Shown here in pieces: positions 50,222 through 63,299 of a DNA stretch of 64,000 nucleotides. The DNA comes from Jacaranda mimosifolia (taxonomy: Eukaryota; Streptophyta; Magnoliopsida; Lamiales; Bignoniaceae). The notes beneath the pieces were generated by a model. It saw only the letters and a list, made by a program, of their open reading frames with translations. It was not told the origin of the DNA and did no database searches. The position numbers and the translations under genes are program-made. Each line of letters starts with the position of its first letter. Position 1 is the first letter of the stretch. The DNA is taken from NCBI GenBank assembly GCA_018894105.1, contig CM032121.1:32592230-32656229 (forward strand), in the 5' to 3' direction.

Positions 50222-52300
50222 AGAAGAAGAAGAAGAAGAAGATATCCTTTTTGATGCACTTAATGTGATCATGTGATATACACATGGGGGTAACTTCACT
50301 TCTCGTGCATCTCGGGTGGAATCAAGAAAATTGTAGTACAAGAAGGAAATAACGTAATAATTAAAAGAAACGAATTTTCAATAGGAAAGCGTAAAAGCGA
50401 AAATAGCAAGAATCCTTTATTGTTCCGAAATTGTTCCGAAATTAACTTGCAACTTACCCTCTAACATTTTATACCCATAATTATTAATCTGTCCCAATAA
50501 ACTAGTTTCATTGGTATGGTCATGCGTAGTATACCATGGTCTGATCCTCCTCCCTTCTATGGAGGACACAGTGGTCATTTGATAAATCAAGTTAATGTGA
50601 TATATGTAAGTAAATTGAACCAATTCAAATAAGAAATTGCTCAAAATTATTTTAAATTTCTTATCGAGCCTTTAAAATAACTAAATGAGAAGTTAATTTA
50701 AATGAATTTTAATCAAGTCAAAATTCAACTGCTGGATATTACTATACATATTTTACTATTTCATAACTTATTCAGTTAAACTGCTAATTTATGAAACAGG
50801 AAAATATGTTCAACTTTTGTTTATTATACTGCATAAATCAAATTTAAATAAATTTTTAATAGTCGACGTCAAGTCAAACAACAAGTAGTTTGGTCCCTTT
50901 TTTAGTTCTAAAATTAATTAATTAGTTTTGTTTAATTTGCTAGGCTGAGGAATTAAATTAAGATTATACTAAAAAGTTGACTTTCACTAATTGTTAATGT
51001 TATTATTATTTTACGGTTTATGGTATGATTTGACCAAAAGGGGCATTAAAAGAGTTTAGTTAGAATTGCCGCCAAATCTCAAAACCCAATGAACAGTTCC
51101 ATTACGCTTGATCCACAGAAGCCTCCCGTTGTCTTCGTTTCTTGGTTTTCCCACTTGAAAATTTCCTAATGCACCAGTTCTCTTCTTGCTTTGCCATTAA
51201 ATTCTTCTCATCATTATTAGTTATTTTTTTAACTAAACCCATTTAATTACCTCTAATTAATATGATCCGTTCTTGGCTGCGTTCTTCTCGCTTTCACGAC
51301 TCTCCTGGGCTTCACTCCACCGACAAATCTCATTAGACTACTCGAACCATACATGGGTCCTAACATTTCATATAAATTATTGGACAATGACTTAGGAGGT
51401 CACCACACTCTTAATTTATCAGTCCATCAGTACCCCCTCCCCACCCCCAAAAGAAAAAGGAAAAAATTACAAAATCGAACCATTTACAATATTAATTTGT
51501 AAAAGCTAATCGTTTTATGGTAGAGGCATTTTAGTTCTACTCATATTATGATAGAATTACAGTAACAAATTCTTTCAAGACCTGCAACTCAATTCAAAAT
51601 TTAATAACAAGAACGTATATACTCGCGCTCAACAATCAATGTTATATAAGTGGCTCCTTCATGTTGTTTAAACTAGTTTATTGTAGTAGTTTGTGAATTA
51701 GTTGTTCTTATCATATAAGCATTTGAACGTGACATGTTATTTGATGTAATTATGACCATGAATTCTTTTTGGACAATAAAGACTATTTAATTTAAGAACT
51801 TAATATATAATTGAGGCTTCTATGCTCGCGTTCAATGAAAGTTGTAATATTAATAATATCCTTGTAAGTCATTTGTTTTTACTAAGCAAAAGGAATAATT
51901 TAGTAGAAATACATAATATTAAATAATTAATACCAATAATATCTGATTATTTCACATTAGATAATTCGAGTATTTTGAAATAGTTTATTAGTTGTTCCAT
52001 ATCTCTTATGTTTGAAGACGTCTAATTTTAGAAAAAGACTTCCTATCAAATGCATACCAGTGGGACAATATAATTTCTCAACACAACTAGCTATCATATT
52101 TGATTTAATGATGAATCTAACATCATCAAACATGACTAAATAAATGACTTAATGTGAAGAGACTTGCAAGAAATGTAGTCAAATAGATCAAAGAGAGTAG
52201 AGAATTTAAGTAAATGTATGAGCATTAATGAGCAAAAAGTACGGCGCAATTGAGCTTTAGATTTCTTCTCGAAATCCGAGTGCCATAAGCTACGTTTTTG
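50222..52300. other. AT-rich spacer upstream of SKS gene 2
   Basis: Begins with an (AAG)n tract (about 50221-50241). No gene, paired element ends or RNA recognised in the rest. Confidence 0.5.
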
Positions 52301-52324
52301 GTTATTTGGCGGGGCCACTTTGTT

Positions 52325-52331
52325 ATATAAA
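52325..52331 (+). promoter_or_regulatory. TATA box of SKS gene 2
   Basis: TATATAA in GTTATATAAACTCC, about 300 bp upstream of the start codon. A transcription start near 52355 would give a leader of about 270 nt that contains a run of 23 T at 52423-52445. Confidence 0.5.
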
Positions 52332-52624
52332 CTCCTCCTTTGTGCACTCGTCATTTTGTCATTGCTTCATTCTGATTCTTTCCTCCATCCATTGGCCATT
52401 TTTTTATATCCCTCGTTTTCCCTTTTTTTTTTTTTTTTTTTTTTTGGCCCCCGATTATGTAAGTAAATACATTTTGCAGCCGATGTTTGGTCGTTGAATT
52501 TTGAGGAAAAATACTTATAAAATTTTATAATTCCTATCTGATGTTTATTTTGTACTAATTCCCTTTAATTTCCTCAAAATTGTGCCAGATATAATACACT
52601 TGGTGGAAAACTTGATTAATTAAA

Positions 52625-55381
52625 ATGAGACAGGCCATTGCCCTTACCTTTTTAGTTGGAGTCTTGGCCTGTTTGAGTCTTGTTTCCAATGTGAAGGCTG
52701 AAGATCCATACGTATACCTAGATTGGGTAATTGAATATGGAGAAGTTTCACCTCTTGGCGTGAAACAAAGGGTAAATTTACTTACTTATTACCACTGCGC
52801 TCTCAGGAGCATAATTTCTAAGTCAAAATTGATATATATATATATATATTTATATGATTTCTCACGTTCCTGTTACTTATGAGAACTTTCCAGGGAATTC
52901 TTATCAACGGGCAATTTCCAGGCCCTACTGTTAATGTTGTAACAAATGACAACGTTATTGTTAACGTTGAAAACAAGCTGGATGAACCTCTGCTCCTCAC
53001 ATGGTGAGTTACTTCCTTAGTTCCTTGTTTTTCTTGAAATTAAATTCCAGCGATAGTTTGGGCTAATTTTGTGTATGGTATACATCACATGATCAGGAAT
53101 GGAATCAAACAGAGGAAGTCGTCGTGGCAAGATGGCGTTCTCGGGACCAACTGCCCAATTCCTCCAAACTCAAACTGGACGTACAAAATGCAAATGAAGG
53201 ATCAAATTGGAACTTTCACCTACTTTCCATCCACATTGCTGCACAGAGCCGCCGGTGGGTTTGGAGGAATTAATATCCTGGCCAGGTCTGTGATTCCGGT
53301 CCCCTACCCCAAGCCTTATGAGGAATTAACAGTGCTAGTCGGTGACTGGTGGAAGAAAGATCACAAGGTTCATATTCAACTTGTTTTAAAATTTTTCCAG
53401 TTTTTCTAGTCCAGAATTTAAGTCTTTAAGGTTTGGCAATTTGGCTTCCAGGAATTGCAACAAATTCTTGACTCGGGGAACCCTTTTCCATTACCTGATG
53501 GCATTCTCATAAACGGGAAACCTAGTTCCACTTCTTTTGATGTTGTCCCAGGTACGAGATTCTCTAGCGAATTACATCATGGGATTGGATTGCCTGCAAT
53601 ACTTTTAAAAAAATATTCTTTTAACTTGTAACTCAATTTTATATATTTTGAAGTAACCTTTTTATTTATTTATTTATACATATGCACGCTAAGGATTTGG
53701 TAGATTTGAACTCCTAACCTCACACTATATATCTAAAGTACTTGAAATTCATACTTCTATTTCCAATTCTCAAAGTTAAGGAAAAAACTTATGCTAGTGA
53801 GTCAATTTCTTCAGCTTTTTGGTACTTATCTCATGAGACTCATTATAAGGATATTTTGTCCTGATGGAGAAAATTTCAGGGCAAACCTATTTGTTCAGAG
53901 TGTCAAACGTGGGAATGACAACTTCGATTAACTTCAGAATCCAGGGACACATGCTGCGCCTGGTGGAGTGCGAAGGATCCCATACGATGCAGGAAGTTTA
54001 TGAATCACTCGACATCCATGCCGGGCAATCCAGCTCTTTCTTGGTAACCTTAGATGGCAATAATCCTAGAGACTATTTCATCGTGGCCTCCACTCGTTTC
54101 ACCAAGCCTGTACTAACATCAACCGCAATTCTTCATTATCACGGCTCCAATATTCCAGCCTCCGGGCTGCTGCCAATTGCACCAACTTACCAGATTCACT
54201 GGTCCATGAAGCAAGCCAGAACTATCAGGTAAAAGAATATTGACTTTTAGCCTGTGAAGTCCGGAGGGGTCAAGTATTGATCGTTGGCTTCACTTTCTCT
54301 TATGTTCAGATGGAATTTGACGGCCAATGCAGCCAGGCCTAATCCCCAGGGGTCATTTCACTATGGGACCATTTCAGTTGTGAGGACAATAGTGCTGGAA
54401 AATTCTGCTGCTAAAATTGATGGGAAGCTAAAATATGCAGTTAACAAGGTTTCTTATGTAAATCCAGACACCCCATTGAAGCTGGCTGATTATTTCAATA
54501 TCCCTGGTGTTTTCACCTTGAACTCAATCCAGGACAGCCCTCCTGCTGGCCCTGCAGTTCTTGGGACCTCAGTTTTAGGAACTACTTTGCATGATTTTGT
54601 GGAGATTGTCTTCCAAAACAGTGAATCCACCATTCAGTCTTGGCATCTGGATGGCTATGATTTCTGGACTGTTGGGTAAGGCTACCAAAATTTTGACCCT
54701 TTTTTGTTTTAACAGAAAGCTGGACAGGTGATTAATTGACCATTCTGTTAAATTCACTGAAGATTTTTTAAGTTCCAACATTTCATGAAATATTTTTCAA
54801 ATTTAAAATTTTTTATAATTTATTAATGACAAACTTTTGAAATGTTTGGATAAAATACATTTTTGAAGCTTATAATTTCTTAGTATTTAAATTTTCAAAA
54901 ATAAATGAGGCATTTCTTACTAAAAAAAAAGTTATAAGATCCAAACATCCTTAATCAATTAATCTCATGATCAATCCAGATTTGGTAGTGGCAAGTGGAA
55001 TACTACATTGAGGAGACGCTTCTACAATTACAATGATGCCCCCACCAGATATACAGTTCAGGTAATGGCACCAATCAAACTTTCTAGACTTCTCGATAAG
55101 GTAGTGCTACTATATTTGTTAATGCAATAAGATTTTGAATCCCAACTCGAATGACGTTCTTGAAATATGGTGCTATTTATATATAGGTGTATCCTTATTC
55201 TTGGAGTGCAATTCTTGTGTCGTTGGACAACAAGGGCATGTGGAACTTGAGGTCTGCAATTTGGCCTAGGCGTTATCTCGGACAAGAACTTTATGTTAAA
55301 GTGTGGAATGATGAGCGCAGCCTGTTTACCGAGTACGATATTCCGTCCAATGCATTACTTTGTGGCAAGGCCAAACGTTAG
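52625..55381 (+). CDS. SKS-like: SKU5-similar (SKS) multicopper-oxidase-like secreted protein, gene 2
   Basis: Eight coding exons: 52625-52771, 52894-53003, 53097-53367, 53452-53551, 53880-54228, 54310-54675, 54980-55061 and 55187-55381, all GT..AG. They give 539 residues. Exons 2, 3 and 6 have exactly the same lengths as in gene 1 (110, 271 and 366 nt) and all intron phases agree, so the two are paralogues. A signal peptide (MRQAIALTFLVGVLACLSL..VKA) is followed by three cupredoxin-like domains. As in gene 1, the copper ligands are largely replaced: [17 protein letters not shown] and DNKGMWN. A redox function is therefore unlikely and a wall-associated structural or signalling role is more probable. 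It ends CGKAKR without a GPI signal. It could be expressed in a different tissue from gene 1, because the upstream regions share no visible similarity. Confidence 0.96.
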
Positions 55382-55999
55382 TCCGAGTGTGGCAACGATG
55401 ATGAAATCTTTTCTCTTTATTGCTAAATCTTTCCATTGATTCTATGTTTTTCTTTCATATCAGTTACGAGGGTGTGACTGTCTTTGAAAAAAAAAAAAAA
55501 AAAAAAAGACCAAAAAAAATAATAAAAATGAAGATACAGAAATCATTGTGTGGAAATAAGGGGGAATGATTTAAGAGATCGTAATTCGGTTGTAGTTTAG
55601 CTATCATTTCCATTTTCTAGTCATTCATCAATTGGTGATTATAATTAAATAGTTGATTTCATTACAATATGTGCTCTGTTGTAACTGCAATTTATGTGAT
55701 AAAAGTATATTCAAGATTCTTAAATCTTGAAAAATATATCTATATATATATGGTAATCCTTTAAATTCTCTCTCACGGCTCACCTCATGAACAATAAAAT
55801 TTGATTCACAGTAAAGATTATTATCCCAAGATATGGTTAAACTCGTGTGAAATCTATACTGATGACTTTTATTGAATTAGTTTTGCCAAAAATCCAAAAA
55901 GCAGGGGATTGGAGGGTGGGTTTAATTGCTCTTAGTTTTAGATTATTTACAAAAAGATTTAGAAAAGTTCTGAAATTACAAATACTCACTTGACTCTAA
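55382..55999 (+). other. 3' flank of SKS gene 2
   Basis: The 3' UTR probably ends before the poly(A)-like run at about 55487-55507. Beyond it I see only AT-rich spacer. Confidence 0.45.
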
Positions 56000-57649
56000 C
56001 AAGTGGCAATAGAAATGGATATAAAACATGTGGTGGAATAGTGTCCCGCAACCAATTAAATTGGCATGTAAAACTATTCTACTTGTGATACAATTTTTAT
56101 TGAATAATATTCTTATTAAATGGTCGTCTTCATCTTATGCTTTTTATACTTTATTCGCATTTGGTTGAAGCCCTTAAATCATACTAGACTACAAGACTTG
56201 GTCACGCATATGATGGTGATCATGAAACAAGTCTCTATGCTCATGATTTTAAAGTATTCCAAGTCATAAAATCTTATGAGACGGGGCATCTAAGATTCAG
56301 ATAGACTTGCACTAATGATACATATTTTAAGGGTTTGGATACTGCTTCGTTTCATAGGCAATCTATGTAAGATATGGATGCATGTTAGTGGGTGCTTGTT
56401 AGAGAACAAGTTCACTGAAAACCCACCTAGAGAATCCACTGGATAGCCGTAATGGCACGTTGGTAGTGGCAAATTCTCAAGCTTACGATAGTGCATATAA
56501 TTAGTCCTTGGACCTAAGGATCCATGGTAACCTTGTGTTTAGATCCTTATGTTTTGACTTTTCTCTAACCACATAGCGGGTCATGCGAGGTTGAAATTGG
56601 GCATAAGTTACTTAAGCATGGACGTTTGTGAGATTTAAGAAAGGATCCATCTCTCATTGTTGTGAAGAACGAGTGCATCTTCTATGTGTTCTATAATGAT
56701 TGATTATAAGAAATTCTTGCGCAAGGCAGTATGAAAATTTGGAAAAGGTGTTTTTCAAAGTTGAAATCATAAAGGGGAATTGAACATTGGATGTAAAGAC
56801 ATAGTTATTGAGGCTATTAGGGAGCCGACAAATATCTTTCCTTGGGCCTCTTTTGGGAGATAGGAGACGGGAGGACCGTATTCGCATGGTAAGCGTAAGC
56901 CGTAATAGTTCATCAAGATATAATTCATTCATCTAATTAGTTAGGCTCCATGGGCTTTTTGCTAGACATCGGCAATGGAGATTGGGTACTTTTCAATTAA
57001 TAGAGATTAATTGAAGGAGTTATTAGTTTAAAGGAGTTTAAACTAATGTGAATATTTCAATATTCAAAATATCACAATGAGTTGTGAGCCCATGTCCAAT
57101 GAATAGATGAACTTATGGGTCACACACAAAAGCCTAAGAAAACTATTATTTGATAGGAAGAATTTTCTAAGGAGTTAGAAAGTTCATTTTAGCCGTCTTT
57201 GGAGAGAAAATGGTTAACTATTTTAATTAGTTATTACTGGCTTGATTAATTTAAGTGTTAAATTAATTAAAATAATTTAAGGAATTAATTAGGCTGATTA
57301 AATTAATGAGTTCATTTAATTGGTGTCATATGATAATTAATTAGTCAAGTTGACTTAAGAAATTAAGTTAACTCTAATTAACTTTAAGAGTTAAGTTAAT
57401 TTAGGGAGTTAAGTTAAATTAATTAAATTAAAGAGTTAATTTAATTGAATTGAGAACTTGAGCTTTGGAGAGAAATCAAATGGAAGAGTCCATTAGAATT
57501 TAAGTTAATTAGCACTTCATTTCATGAGATGAAATGCAAATGTTAATTAAATGCAAATGCAAATGAAATACAAATACATACACAAGTTGGCAAGTTGGCC
57601 AACATACATGGAGGGTCTGATGGAAGCATCCAAGAGCGTCCATCCCCTC

Positions 57650-57658
57650 TATAAATAG
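57650..57658 (+). promoter_or_regulatory. TATA box in the Copia F LTR
   Basis: TATAAATAG in CCCTCTATAAATAGGACAC, followed by a plausible transcribed leader. Confidence 0.55.
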
Positions 57659-57836
57659 GACACATGGCCGGCCACTTGGTGTTGTTGGCAATCCTCACAT
57701 TTTTCCTCCAAAAGTGTGATATAATTCATGTATTGAATAATCACAACAAAAATCCTCTCATTTCTCTTTCCTCCAAAACTGCCACGCCCATCATCATCTT
57801 TCTCTCTTTATCTAGAAAAATGAGGTTGATTGAGAG

Positions 57837-58635
57837 TAGGACTGTACATGGATATTCAAAAATTTATTTAGCGTGCGCATTCATATCTGTTTATACAAAG
57901 TTTATCCGCATCTATTTAAAGCGGATATTATCCGTATTCTCTTAGTGGATATCTGATTATAAATGAATACGAATATGGTAAATACGTATCCAGTTCATAT
58001 AGTATCTGCTTGGAATATATATTTATTAAATAATATATTATTTATATTTTTCAATAAAAATATCGTAATCCATATATGTATATATATAAATTATAATTGA
58101 AGAATTGGGAAGAAAATATAGAGAAAAAATTGAAGAATAAAGTTAATCCACATAATTATTGTTGGTTGACTTTATAATTAATATACTTAAATGCCATTAT
58201 CATTATTCAGAAGTACTAATAATCAATTATAAAGTTAAGTATTAATTAGAAATTATGCTATTTGTTTGATTGATTTCGTTTTAATGAAATTGTATAGTTC
58301 GTTCAATTAATTAAAATATGTATTTGTTATAGGTTTATAGATTCACGTGTTTGGATATTCGTAAATAAATATCTAAATAATTATCATCAAATATGAATAT
58401 AAAATAATAATTCAAATACGAATAAGTTTAATAAAATATGAATGTATCTAAATAATTATAATCGAATATGGATATATCTGAATCCGACCAATATCCGACG
58501 GATATGAATTTGGATATCATTTTTAAATATCCATCAAATCCGTATTCATATCTGTATCCGAATATTCAAAAAGTTAAATAGATCTGAATATGAAAATAGT
58601 GTATTCGATCCGTTTAATATTTGTTTACACCCCTA
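57837..58635. mobile_element. hAT-type MITE, copy 2, inverted relative to copy 1
   Basis: The left end TAGGACTGTACATGG and the reverse complement of the right end TAGGGGTGTAAACAAA are the same type of termini as in copy 1. A perfect 8-bp duplication ATTGAGAG is at 57829-57836 and 58636-58643. Its reverse complement aligns with copy 1, for example at ACACTATTTTCATATTC and TTGAATATTCGGATACAGAT. 799 bp, no transposase. Confidence 0.92.
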
Positions 58636-58754
58636 ATTGAGAGCTTGCCTAAGGTGTGTGGACTTTTTCATTAGACATCCAACATTTGGGGGACTTAGAA
58701 TTCCTTGGTGGATCATCATTAGAATGATTTTGGAGGCACCATTGGGAGATCCAT

Positions 58755-58768
58755 TGGCATCAGAATCT
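58755..58768 (+). other. Primer binding site of Copia F
   Basis: TGGCATCAGAATCT differs by few bases from TGGTATCAGAGC, the site complementary to initiator tRNA-Met used by most plant Copia elements. It is preceded by CCA, a normal LTR end. Confidence 0.65.
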
Positions 58769-61000
58769 AGCAATTTTTGGATAGATTTTCGGTCATTTGG
58801 TGATGCTTAGATCTGCCATTTTTGCTGATTTTTGGAGCATTGGAAGGGGAGCTTTTAGATCAATCATTGGAGCTTGTAGATCTTCCAATAGAAGAGTCTT
58901 TGGAGTGATTTTGTCAAATCCTTTGGTTCTATTTGCGAAGGTAAACTTTCTACATCCAAATCCTTATTTAGTGCATGATTATGATCCTAGGGAAAAAGAT
59001 GATAGGTTTTATTTTGCTTATTTTTGGTTTTAATATTGAATCCCAATCCTTCTCCATCTTTCGAGTCATATTGAAGCCATTTTTATACCTAAATTTAGAT
59101 TTTAATGAATTTATTCATGTGATGAATTGATTCTAGATCTCCTAACATTTGATTCAATTGATGAATTTGAGTGTTGGATGATTTTGTATGTGGGCTCTCT
59201 ATATGTTGAATTGAAATATGTCAATATGTGTTATTTCATATATTAGCATGATTTTGATTCAAATCTTACGATGTTAAATGTTGTTTTAGCATTAGATGAT
59301 ATTATATATTGATATAACATGTTAATAGCTTTAAAGTATTTTGGTTATTTTTGGATCCAATTGGAGATTTCTGGAGAATGTTGATTCTCACATAGATTTG
59401 ATTTTTGAAGCATGTTTGAGCACTTTAATTTTTAGTTCTTAAAAATGATTAGAATCTGGAAATTTGTCAAAATGTGTGTGGAATGATGATATAGAGGTGT
59501 CCTTGTGATTGGGGAAGGCGAAAATGAGAAATAGCACAAAATGGAGCTGAAGGTAGCTAGCCAACAAGGCTACAACCAAGCTACCCGGCCATAGGTGCAC
59601 TGTGCGTGCACCTGCTGTGTGCTTGGTCTGGTGGTTGGGCAGCAGCCTATCGGCATGTTGCCTAGGCACCTACTTGGTGCAAATTTTAGTTTTTGGCTTC
59701 TCAATTCTCATTATTCCATATGATTTTGATGCACAAAGGTTGTGTAAGTGATTCAAAATAATGTTGGATATTTTTCCTTGCTTTTAAAGTCAAGTTTAAG
59801 TTAATCTTCAATTAGGTGCAAAAATGAGATGCATAAAGAGTTGTGCTTATTTTTGCCTATTAATTAATTTTTTATGAGATAAGCATTTGATTGGAGGAAT
59901 TGAATATTAAATATTGTTTATTGTTTATTTAATTGTTGAATGGATGATGGATGATGGATGAATGGGGATGAACATGAGCCCTTAAATTGATTTTATTTGT
60001 TCCAAAGTTGTTTGAAAAGGGTTGTATTAAATAGGGGCTTGCATGCCTCTTGATTTTCTACTTCGTAAATTAGTTATGAAATTAGAACTCCAGGGATGAG
60101 GATTTCCTTTAGCTTGTAAGTGTTGCAATGAGACAAATGAGGCCAAGAGGATCAAGGACGTTTGAAGGCCTATGAATGTGTGGGATACATTTATATAATA
60201 GATAGGATTTAATCACTCTACATAAAATCAACTAAGTATCCTACCATTGGATCATGCTAGACGCATTTAATTATTTATGCTTTTCTTTATCCTATTGATG
60301 TATGAGATGCATAGTTAGAATATAGAGAGTCTAAATAAGATATGATAAAATTGATGAGCTCTTTCAAAGTAAGAAAAACCCTTATCTTAGAGCAGTCTAA
60401 GTTTTCCAAAATATTAGGTCAAGTTGGATATAAATTAAAAGGAGTTTTAATTAATTCAACCCTTCTACCTATGGGAGGTGACATGAGATGTTACCCTAAT
60501 TTAGTGTTGGCTCACGAGTCGTGGGATACTTTATTAGTGAAAAGTTATGCTCATTTCTCATCATATGATGCACTTTGATTTAAAAATCACTTTGATATTA
60601 TCTCATGAGTTGTGAAATGTCATTGTCGAGTTTATAATTAAAGATTGATTGGTAGGTACGACTTAACACCCAGTAGTGTAGATGTCGCACGAGTCATGGG
60701 TCTATATGAAAGTGAGCCAAAACAAATCAAGGGTTGCATAGATATACAATTAGCAAAAGTTGCTTACCTTAGTATTGTTTGTGGATGTCTCATGAGTCGT
60801 AGGTCCACAAATGACACCTTTTGGACCTTGATTCTCACTAGGAAATGTGATTTCTCGAATTCCTTTAAAGGGGTAAGGAATTAGATAAAATAATGGGAGA
60901 AGAACATGCTTGAAAATCCATAAACATGTTTTCTAATATCAGATTCAATCAAATGCTTATATTCTCTTTTTCGCCTTTATAAATTTGCAAAATATCAAAC
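58769..61000 (+). other. Long leader of Copia F with spaced repeats
   Basis: No coding frame with family resemblance. A motif of the form CA(C/T)GAGTCGTGGG recurs at about 60511, 60604, 60686 and 60789, spaced 83-103 bp. This suggests a degenerate tandem array. A leader of over 2 kb before gag is long for Copia. Confidence 0.55.
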
Positions 61001-61830
61001 ATGGCCAAGAATCAGCTAAGCATCATATTGGAATCTAATAAACTAATAGGGCTGAACTACCACGATTGGCTTCGAAACCATAAAATCATTCTTATCTTTG
61101 AGAAACGAACCTATGTCCTAACTTACAGTCCGCCCGACACCTTAGGCAAGAATGCCGATCAAGAGGCACGTGAAACATTCACTAAAAGGATAGAGGATGA
61201 CCTCCAAACCCGTTGCCTCATGATGGCCTCCATGTCCAATGAGCTTCAAAAGTCTCATGAGCATATGAAAAGTGCTTCTGAGATACATCTACACCTACAA
61301 AAGTTGTATGGTGTACAAATAAAACATGAGAGGTACATGTACTCTAAAGAGCTTTTTTGAACTAGGATGATAGAGGGGTCTAGTGTCCAAGATCATGGGC
61401 TTAAGATGATTGGGCTTATTGAAAAGCTCGCTACTTTGGTAGTAGTTATGGACAACGACCTCTATATGGATTTGATCCTTCAATCCTTGCCTATCTCTTT
61501 TGACCAATTCATGATGAACTTTAATATGTCCAAACAAGAAGTCACGATCTGGTCAATATGTTGGTGACAATCGAGTTAACTATGAAAAAGAACAAACCAT
61601 TAATGCTTATTTCCTCATCCGAGTCTAAAGGCCCAACAGGAAAAAAGAAAAGATTTAAGAAGAAGAAAAGTTCTTCTTCGAAGGGAGAGTGAGCATTAAA
61701 ATCGTCTGGTGGGATCAAGAAGAAGAAAAAAGATAAGAAGGATGCCACTTGTTTCTACTGTGGTGAGACGGGCCATTGGGAGCGAAATTATAAGGAATAT
61801 CTTGCAACCCTTGGGAACGGTAAGTACTTT
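61001..61830 (+). pseudogene. Copia F gag remnant
   Basis: The ATG at 61001 gives MAKNQLSIILESNKLIGLNY, then CLMMASMSNELQKSHEHM. A TGA at 61358-61360 stands where Arg fits, and the frame continues EGSSVQDHGLKMIGLIEKL and LQSLPISFDQFMMNFNM. A frameshift near 61545 follows, then a Lys-rich stretch. The zinc knuckle CFYCGETGHWERNY at about 61750-61790 has Tyr instead of the last Cys. Confidence 0.85.
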
Positions 61831-61836
61831 ATTGAA

Positions 61837-63222
61837 GTGTACTTAACTACCAATTCTTCCTCATGGGTATTTGATACCGTATGTGGTTGTCACCTTTGTA
61901 CGTTACAAGGGATGGAAAGAAGAAGGAGTCTAAGTGATGAGAATTTGATCCCATGCTTTGGCAATGGAGCAAAAGTTGCTGCAAAATTTGAAGGCGTTAT
62001 GAAGTCAGACTTAGGAAACTCCTTTGTTGTATTGAATCCTTATTACTATGTACTAACTCTTGTGAAGAATATCATTTCAATTTTCATTCTGGATAATGAA
62101 GGATTTGATTTTTTAATATCAAATGGGAAATTGAAAGCAATAAAGAATGGTTCTTTAGTTGCAATGGGTACAATTAATAATAGATTATACATTTTGGATT
62201 CTCAACCATGCATCACTTATGCACATTCAACAAAGTAATAAAAGAAAATTAGATAACCAAGAAAGTGCCACTTTGTGGCACACAAGATTTGGACATTTTT
62301 CCAAGAATAGGATGAACAAGATAGAAGCCCTCAAAGTACTATATATTAGTGGCATAGAGGATCTTCCTACTTGTGCATCTTGTTTAAAAGAAAAAATGAC
62401 GAAGGCCCTTTTTATAGGACAAATGGAGTGAACCACAAATCCATTGGATTTGATCCATAGGGATGTTTGTGGACTACTAAGAGTAGTGCAAGATAAGGTT
62501 ATTCCTATTTCATTACCTTCGCCGATGATCATACTCAATTCGGACATGTGTATTTTATGAAATACAAGTGAGAAGCTTTTGAAAAGTTTAAAAAGTATAT
62601 GAATGAAGTAGAAAAGCAACAAGGAGTTAGTATTAAAGCTCTTTGATCAGATTGAGGAGGGGCATACTTAAGTGCCAATTTGTTAGATTATCTAAAACAG
62701 AATGGGATTCTCTCACAATGGACTCCACCCAGTACACCCCAACATAATGGAATGGCCAAGAGAAGAAACCATACCTTGTTGTATAGTACATTCCATTATG
62801 AGCTTCACTAATGTGCCTATATTCTTTTGGGGATATGCCTTTCAGACAGCGACGAGGCTACTAAATGTAGTACCCTCAAAATTGGTGCCAAAGATAATGC
62901 ATGAGACGTGGTATGGCAAAACACCCTCTTACTTTTGTTTAAGAGTTTGGGGATCTCTTGCATACGTCACGAGCTTAGTGGGAGACAAGTTGGATTCGAG
63001 ATCCACTTTGTGCAAGTTTGTGGGATACCCAAAAGAGTCATTGGGTTGTTATTTCTATGATCCCTTGGAACAAAAGGTATTTATTTTGCGGAACGCCACC
63101 TTTTTGGAAAAGAAGTTTCTATTAGATAGAAAAGTCGTTATCATTGAGTTTGATGAAGTTCAAGATGATCATATTATCCCTCAAGAGGTAGAAATAATAG
63201 AGCGTCTCAAGCCTATCACATA
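61837..63222 (+). pseudogene. Copia F protease and integrase remnants
   Basis: The protease reads SSWVFDTVCGCHLCT, where the family has a DTG triad; Gly is Val. GAG-pre-integrase follows with LWHTRFGHFSKNRM. The integrase core is badly shifted (DLIHRDVCG is recognisable near 62450). The C-terminal part is readable: FFWGYAFQTATRLLNVVPSK, RVWGSLAYV and CKFVGYPKESLGCYFYDP. Several stops occur between 62430 and 62700. Confidence 0.82.
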
Positions 63223-63299
63223 ACCTCTAAGAAAGTCGAACAAAATCAAGAAGCAAAGGTTTGGATTCTTTCTTAAAACAGGGCAAACAAATAGTGATT

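Larger units (their letters stand above)
56000..58753 (+). repeat. Probable 5' LTR of Copia F, with nested hAT copy
   Basis: No gene is visible. TATAAATAG at 57650-57658 sits where a U3 promoter should be, and the region ends at CCA just before a primer binding site. Without the second LTR the left boundary is a guess. Without the 799-bp hAT insertion the stretch is about 1.95 kb. Confidence 0.5.

Noticed and set aside
57664..57945. 93-residue open frame downstream of a TATA box
   Set aside because: It crosses the left end of the inserted hAT element at 57837, so it is not a real gene. The TATA box belongs to the Copia LTR.
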